NCBI GenBank assembly: GCA_027451455.1
Contig: DAIDJI010000180.1
Location: 1 to 8,853 of the forward strand
DNA length: 8,853 nucleotides
Source: Planctomycetales bacterium
GTDB taxonomy: Bacteria > Planctomycetota > Planctomycetia > Isosphaerales > Isosphaeraceae
Direction of reading: 5' to 3'
This document shows positions 5,489 to 8,853 of the stretch, one piece after another. Position 1 is the first letter of the stretch, and each line of letters starts with the position of its first letter. The position numbers and the translations under genes were made by a program. The notes beneath the pieces were generated by a model, which worked only from the letters and a program-made list of their open reading frames with translations, was not told the origin of the DNA and did no database searches.

Positions 5489-6754
5489 TCACCGATCATT
5501 TTGCAGGAAATCCACCTGCCGGAGGTCGGAGTCGGTCTTCCCTTGCTCCTTCCCCAGGAGTTCGGCCTGCTTGAAGTCGGACTCGGCCTTGTCTCGCTCT
5601 CCTCGGGCCGCCCAGGCGCGTCCTCGGTCCTTGTACACGTCGGCATTCTTCGGGTCGAGTCGGATGGCCTCGGTGTAGTCGGCGATCGCCCGGTCATACT
5701 CGCGCTTCATGAAAAAGGTGCTGCCCCGGCAGATGTAGGCGTTAGCAGCCCTCGGATCGAGTCGGATGGCCTCGTTGAGGTCGGCGAGCGCCCTGTCGAG
5801 CTGCTGGTCCCTGGCGTAGACCGCCCCCCGATTGGAGTAGGCCAGGGGGTCCTTCGGGTCGAGTCGGATGGCTTCGGTGAAGTCGGCGATCGCCTTGCCG
5901 AACTGCTTCGTCTGGTCGTAGGCGTCGCCTCGCTGGAAATACGGACCGGTCGACTTCGGATCGAGTTTGATGGCCTCGGTGAGGTCGGCGAACATCCGGT
6001 CCATGTCCCCCTTCAACCCCCACAGGTCGGCCCGAAGGCTGTAGGGACCGGCCGACTTCGGGTCGAGCTTGATGGCCTCGTTGAGGTCGGCGAGCGCCCG
6101 GTCCGCGTCCCGCTTCATCATCCAGCCGCCGGCCCGCGTGAGGTAGGCATCCGGCGACTTCGGGTCGAGCTTGATGGCGTCGTTGAGGTCCGCGATCGCC
6201 CGGTCCGGCTCACCCTTGATGATCCAGACACCGGCCCGGCTTTCGAGGAACTCGGCGAGCGTGGGATCGAGCCGGATGGCTTCGCTGAAGTCGGCGATCG
6301 CCCGGTCGAATTCCTTCTTATCGCAGTAGACATAGCCCCTTTCTTCGTGGGCCAACGCGTTCTTCGGATTGAGCTTGATGGCCTCGGTGAGGTCGGCGAT
6401 GGCCCGGTCATACTCACCCTTGCCGCCCCAGACGGCGCCTCGGATAAGGAAGAACTGGGAGTTCCTCGGGTCGAGTTTGAAGGCCGCGTCGAGGTCGGCG
6501 AACGTCCGGTCGAACTCGTTCTTCTCGCCGTAGGCCATTCCTCGGTTTGCGTAGGCAACGGCCGTGGGCTCGAGTCGGATCGACTCGGAGAACGCGGTAA
6601 TCGCCCGGTCGAACTGGCCCTGCTGGGCAAGCTCGACGCCCCGGTTGTAGGCCTCCCTGGCCTTCTGCTCGAGGATCGGTCCGGGAAAGGCGGCCGGGGT
6701 CACCAGCACGATCGTCGCCAACCCGGCCGCGAGCCACCGACTGAGCACGGGCAT
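5489..6754 (-). CDS. Secreted tetratricopeptide (TPR) repeat protein
   Basis: This 421-aa protein starts at ATG 6754, set by GGAGG (6762-6766) at a spacing of 7. A signal peptide follows (basic MPVLSRW, hydrophobic core about 8-23). Residues 32-405 are 11 consecutive 34-residue TPR units in exact register. They carry the consensus G/A at positions 7-8, Y/F-DRA-I-AD in helix B and L-D/N-P at each end, as in EYDRAIADLTEAIKLNPKNA. A 16-residue charged tail follows. No other domain is present, so it is probably a periplasmic scaffold for protein contacts; the partner is unknown. At DNA level the units make 102-bp direct repeats, which invite unit gain or loss. It faces away from the downstream plus-strand gene and shares no strand with its neighbours. 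Confidence 0.95.
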   Translation of the reverse strand: MPVLSRWLAAGLATIVLVTPAAFPGPILEQKAREAYNRGVELAQQGQFDRAITAFSESIRLEPTAVAYANRGMAYGEKNEFDRTFADLDAAFKLDPRNSQFFLIRGAVWGGKGEYDRAIADLTEAIKLNPKNALAHEERGYVYCDKKEFDRAIADFSEAIRLDPTLAEFLESRAGVWIIKGEPDRAIADLNDAIKLDPKSPDAYLTRAGGWMMKRDADRALADLNEAIKLDPKSAGPYSLRADLWGLKGDMDRMFADLTEAIKLDPKSTGPYFQRGDAYDQTKQFGKAIADFTEAIRLDPKDPLAYSNRGAVYARDQQLDRALADLNEAIRLDPRAANAYICRGSTFFMKREYDRAIADYTEAIRLDPKNADVYKDRGRAWAARGERDKAESDFKQAELLGKEQGKTDSDLRQVDFLQNDR

Positions 6755-6761
6755 GCATTCG

Positions 6762-6766
6762 CCTCC
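6762..6766 (-). promoter_or_regulatory. Ribosome binding site of the TPR gene
   Basis: GGAGG on the minus strand lies seven bases before ATG 6754. This selects the signal-peptide start over an in-frame ATG at 6847. Just upstream on the minus strand is a run of eight C (plus strand GGGGGGGG, 6773-6780), a possible slippage site. Confidence 0.8.
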
Positions 6767-6983
6767 TTGCGAGGGGGGGGCCGTCGAGAGGAGTGAGCCG
6801 TCGGCGACACTACCACGCCCGCCTGATGTGTCAATGGCATTCGCCATGCCTCACCGCACCGCGCCGCCGGGTCCATCGTGGGGTTGAGAGGTCGGCGGCC
6901 GCCGGCGCCCGGGCCTCGCAACAAACCGCAACAATCTCGAAGCGAGCCGTCCGTCTGTCTGCCCGCCCACCCGGTCGCCGGAA

Positions 6984-7005
6984 TCAGGCTGAGAGCCTGA
7001 CCTAC
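6984..7005 (-). repeat. Single GTAG-hairpin repeat (third family)
   Basis: On the minus strand, GTAG (7005-7002) and one G precede a perfect 7-bp hairpin, TCAGGCT-CTC-AGCCTGA (7000-6984). The layout is the same as in the other two hairpin families here, but the stem sequence is unrelated. No inverted partner with GTAG was found nearby; GTCA-GGT-TGAC at about 7026-7036 is only a small palindrome. The rest of the gene-free stretch 6781-7169 shows nothing else I can support. Confidence 0.55.
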
Positions 7006-7169
7006 TGGTCCGTCCGACGATCGATGTCAGGTTGACGGAAGGGCCTGTCCAGGGCGAGCGGGCGGCGTCAGTCCCCTGTCTACTCATCCGGATAGGGAGC
7101 GTCAGCCCATGGGGTTTCATTTAACGGCCAATACTCACGAGAAACCCCTGGAGTCCTGGAGCCTGTCCC

Positions 7170-7405
7170 GGCAGGGCCTTGAGCCCCCGTCGGGGGGCGA
7201 TCGGACGTAGCCGGGGGGCGTCAGCCCCCCGGACTCGGACCTCCGCGTCCCACACCGATTCCTCCCGACTTACCCTCCCGGCCGCGACCCCGCCACGCGG
7301 GGTCGCGGCCGGGAGGATGACACGAGGACGGAGAGAGGAGCGGTCGCCTGGCGGTCCGGGGGGCTGACGCCCCCCGGCTACGTCCTGACGCCCACTTCGT
7401 GGGCT
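7170..7405 (-). repeat. 236-bp composite palindromic element (copy 2, inverted)
   Basis: It has the same five-part architecture as the copy at 4923-5158 but the opposite orientation: hairpin GCCCCC-GTCG-GGGGGC (7183-7198); GTAG (7207-7210) with stem 7211-7219 / 7224-7232; central palindrome 7274-7316; inverted hairpin 7356-7364 / 7369-7377 with CTAC (7378-7381); and hairpin GCCCAC-TTC-GTGGGC (7390-7404). The outermost 56 bases of the GCCCAC arm are identical in both copies. A decayed fragment of the main hairpin, GGGGC-TGAC-GCCCC, lies at 7474-7487 without a CTAC. Confidence 0.9.
7274..7316. repeat. Central palindrome of copy 2 (20-bp perfect stem)
   Basis: Positions 7274-7293 are perfectly complementary to 7297-7316 around the three-base loop CAC. 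It is the strongest palindrome in the window. Confidence 0.92.
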
Positions 7406-7574
7406 ACTACGACCAGACTCCTGGCACTCATGGCAGCGATGACCTGGGATTTGGCCCTCATGGGAACGCCTATGGGGCTGACGCCCCCCACTCGCCTGGA
7501 TGACCCGACTTTTTCGCCTCGACGGACCACTACTTCGGTCAAATCGCCAGATTTCAGGAGATCCGCTGGATTTC

Positions 7575-7588
7575 TGGAAAGTTTTCCA
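7575..7588. promoter_or_regulatory. Palindrome upstream of the promoter, possible operator
   Basis: TGGAAA (7575-7580) and TTTCCA (7583-7588) are perfect inverted copies with two bases between. A related word, AAAGTTTCC, recurs at 7610-7618 next to the -10 box. The position, about 30-45 bases before the -10 box, would suit a regulator, but no regulator is identified. Confidence 0.35.
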
Positions 7589-7618
7589 AAAAACCGCATC
7601 ACTACCCCGAAAGTTTCC

Positions 7619-7624
7619 TATAAT
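7619..7624 (+). promoter_or_regulatory. -10 box TATAAT of the downstream gene
   Basis: A perfect TATAAT stands in an AT-rich island (7555-7630) inside very GC-rich DNA. At the usual 17-base spacing the -35 region reads GCATCA, a poor match, so an activator or another sigma factor may be involved. The expected transcript start is near 7631. Confidence 0.55.
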
Positions 7625-7711
7625 ATCCTTGTGAAGCTACAGGAGTTCTTCCGTTCTTGCGAGGCCGCGAGACACTTCAATAAGCCAGATCCCGAAGCGG
7701 GGACCACCCAG

Positions 7712-8853
7712 ATGAGCACCGCGACCGCCGCCCCCGAACCCTCCGCCTCCGCCTCCGCCTCCAAAACCACCACCTCCGAGGCCCGGATCGAGGCCAACCG
7801 CCGCAATGCCCAGAAAAGCACCGGGCCCCGCACCCAGGCCGGTAAGGACCGATCCCGCTTCAACGCCCTTCAGCACGGCCTCCGCGCCAATCTCCCCGTC
7901 CTGCCGGGCGAGGATGCCAGCATCCTCAAGAACCGCCTCGACTCGTGGACCGTCACCCTCGAGCCCCGCGATGAGGTCGAACGCTACCTCGTCGAGCGCG
8001 CCGTCAATGTCTCGATCCAGCTCGACCGCGCCGACCGCGCCTGGGCCGCGCGGCTGGAGGTCGACCGGATCGCCGGCGGCTCAGGAGCAATCGACGCTCG
8101 GGCCGACGAGGTGGTCCGCCTGGGCCGGCGCCTCTTCTGGGACCCGCGCGGGCCGATCGCGCTGTACCCCTTCTTCGGCCCCGGAATCGGCGACCCGCCC
8201 CGCTGCTCGTGGATGCCCGAGATCGATTATGCCCTCGACCCGCCGCGTCTGGTCGGCCAGCTCGAATCGTCGGCGCTGGGCTGCGCCTGGCTGCTCGACC
8301 GCTGGCGCGAGCTGCGCGAGCTGCTGGAGGACGGCCTGGCCTGGCAGGCGCCCGACCGGTTCAAGGCGATCCGGCTGCTGGGTCGGCAGCCGCTCAATGC
8401 GGCCGAGGACGACCGGGTGCTGGCGATCTACCTGGCCAGTCGAGCGATCGACCCGACGCCGGAATGGCCGGCGAAGCCCGGGTCCGAGACCGACTCGCCG
8501 TTCGCGGACGTCCTGATCGAGCTGCAACCGGGCGAGCGGGTGCGGTTCGTCGCCCGGGCCGAGGCGCGGATGGCCCGGTACCCCGCGGCGCTGGATGCGG
8601 AGACCGGCCGGGCGTGCCTGATCGAGCTGGTGGCCGAGCAGGAGGGCCGGCTGGAGGAGATCCTCGCGGCGCACATCGAGCGGGAGACGGCGGCCGAGGC
8701 GATGCGGGGGAATTTCGAGGAGAGCGAGCTGGGCGAGCGGCTGCGTCGGCATCAGGTCACGTGCAACCGGACGATCCTGCGGATTCTGGAGATCCTGCGT
8801 CGTCGTCACCGGGAGGCGGATCGGGCGGTCGTCCGGCCCGCCAGCGGCGAGCG
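7712..8853 (+). CDS. NRRNAQKSTGP/NALQHGL-type protein of unknown function (3'-partial)
   Basis: The frame is open from ATG 7712 to the window edge (380 codons, no stop), so the C-terminus is missing. Residues 1-22 are a low-complexity Ala/Ser/Thr leader. Residues 25-59 carry the signature ARIEANRRNAQKSTGPRT, then GKDRSRFNALQHGLRA. I know this from a widespread unnamed bacterial family that is often multicopy in planctomycetes. Next come LPGEDASILKNRLDSWT (64-80) and a helical, arginine-rich body with ERYLVERAVNVSIQLDRADRA (90-110). Late segments are strongly charged and probably coiled-coil. No catalytic motif, signal peptide or membrane helix is seen. ATG 7712 has only a weak GGGG upstream. 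A GTG at 7631, near the predicted transcript start, is in frame and would add 27 residues as a leaderless start. The basic GK-x-RSR-x-NAL-x-HGL segment suggests nucleic-acid contact, by inference only. Confidence 0.85.
   Translation, partial: MSTATAAPEPSASASASKTTTSEARIEANRRNAQKSTGPRTQAGKDRSRFNALQHGLRANLPVLPGEDASILKNRLDSWTVTLEPRDEVERYLVERAVNVSIQLDRADRAWAARLEVDRIAGGSGAIDARADEVVRLGRRLFWDPRGPIALYPFFGPGIGDPPRCSWMPEIDYALDPPRLVGQLESSALGCAWLLDRWRELRELLEDGLAWQAPDRFKAIRLLGRQPLNAAEDDRVLAIYLASRAIDPTPEWPAKPGSETDSPFADVLIELQPGERVRFVARAEARMARYPAALDAETGRACLIELVAEQEGRLEEILAAHIERETAAEAMRGNFEESELGERLRRHQVTCNRTILRILEILRRRHREADRAVVRPASGE

Noticed and set aside
5501..6796. Long plus-strand open frame opposite the TPR gene
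   Set aside because: It is antisense to a clear 11-unit TPR protein; its periodicity mirrors the TPR repeats and codon bias explains the absence of stops.
7806..8516. Plus-strand open frame of 236 codons, and minus frames opposite it
   Set aside because: The frame starting at 7712 carries the family signature and stays open to the window edge; the others are shadows.
1..8853. tRNA, rRNA, integrase or transposase genes
   Set aside because: None was recognised on either strand by eye; no attachment sites or insertion-sequence ends could be supported.

Overview
The window looks like GC-rich chromosomal DNA from a planctomycete, most likely of the Isosphaeraceae/Gemmataceae kind. Three things point there: a TIGR03000-type domain in the methyltransferase gene, the N-terminal motif RLEPLEGRALLTA in a predicted exported protein, and a high density of short GC-rich palindromic repeats. 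This is a judgement from motifs, not from a database search.

Layout. Positions 1-370 hold only repeats: one arm of a composite palindromic element (1-81), a long imperfect hairpin (144-212) and a second palindromic family (223-344). Three genes then follow on the minus strand, read right to left: a 474-aa predicted exported protein of unknown function (3882-2458), a secreted SGNH/GDSL hydrolase (2282-1572) and a signal-peptide-bearing TIGR03000-methyltransferase fusion (1175-375). A 65-bp polypurine/polypyrimidine tandem repeat (about 1320-1535) lies between the last two. Upstream of the 474-aa gene is a minus-strand intrinsic terminator with a plausible promoter before it, which could mark a roughly 100-nt RNA or a leader attenuator. 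At 4417-4749 (plus) is a small cysteine-rich protein with a C-terminal membrane helix. A 236-bp composite element (4923-5158) and a possible gene remnant (5174-5470, plus) come next, then a secreted 11-repeat TPR protein on the minus strand (6754-5489). After a gene-poor stretch, a second 236-bp composite element in the opposite orientation (7170-7405) precedes a promoter and a plus-strand gene that runs off the window (7712 onward). That gene belongs to a family with an N-terminal NRRNAQKSTGP...NALQHGL signature.

The genes do not form an obvious pathway. Four of the six look exported or membrane-attached, which suits ordinary planctomycete accessory DNA with independent short transcription units. 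The most notable signal is in the repeats. Three unrelated hairpin families each carry the tetranucleotide GTAG directly, or one base, 5' of the hairpin. Two of the families occur as inverted pairs. This is the layout of REP/BIME elements mobilised by REP-associated tyrosine transposases (RAYT). No transposase gene is present in the window.
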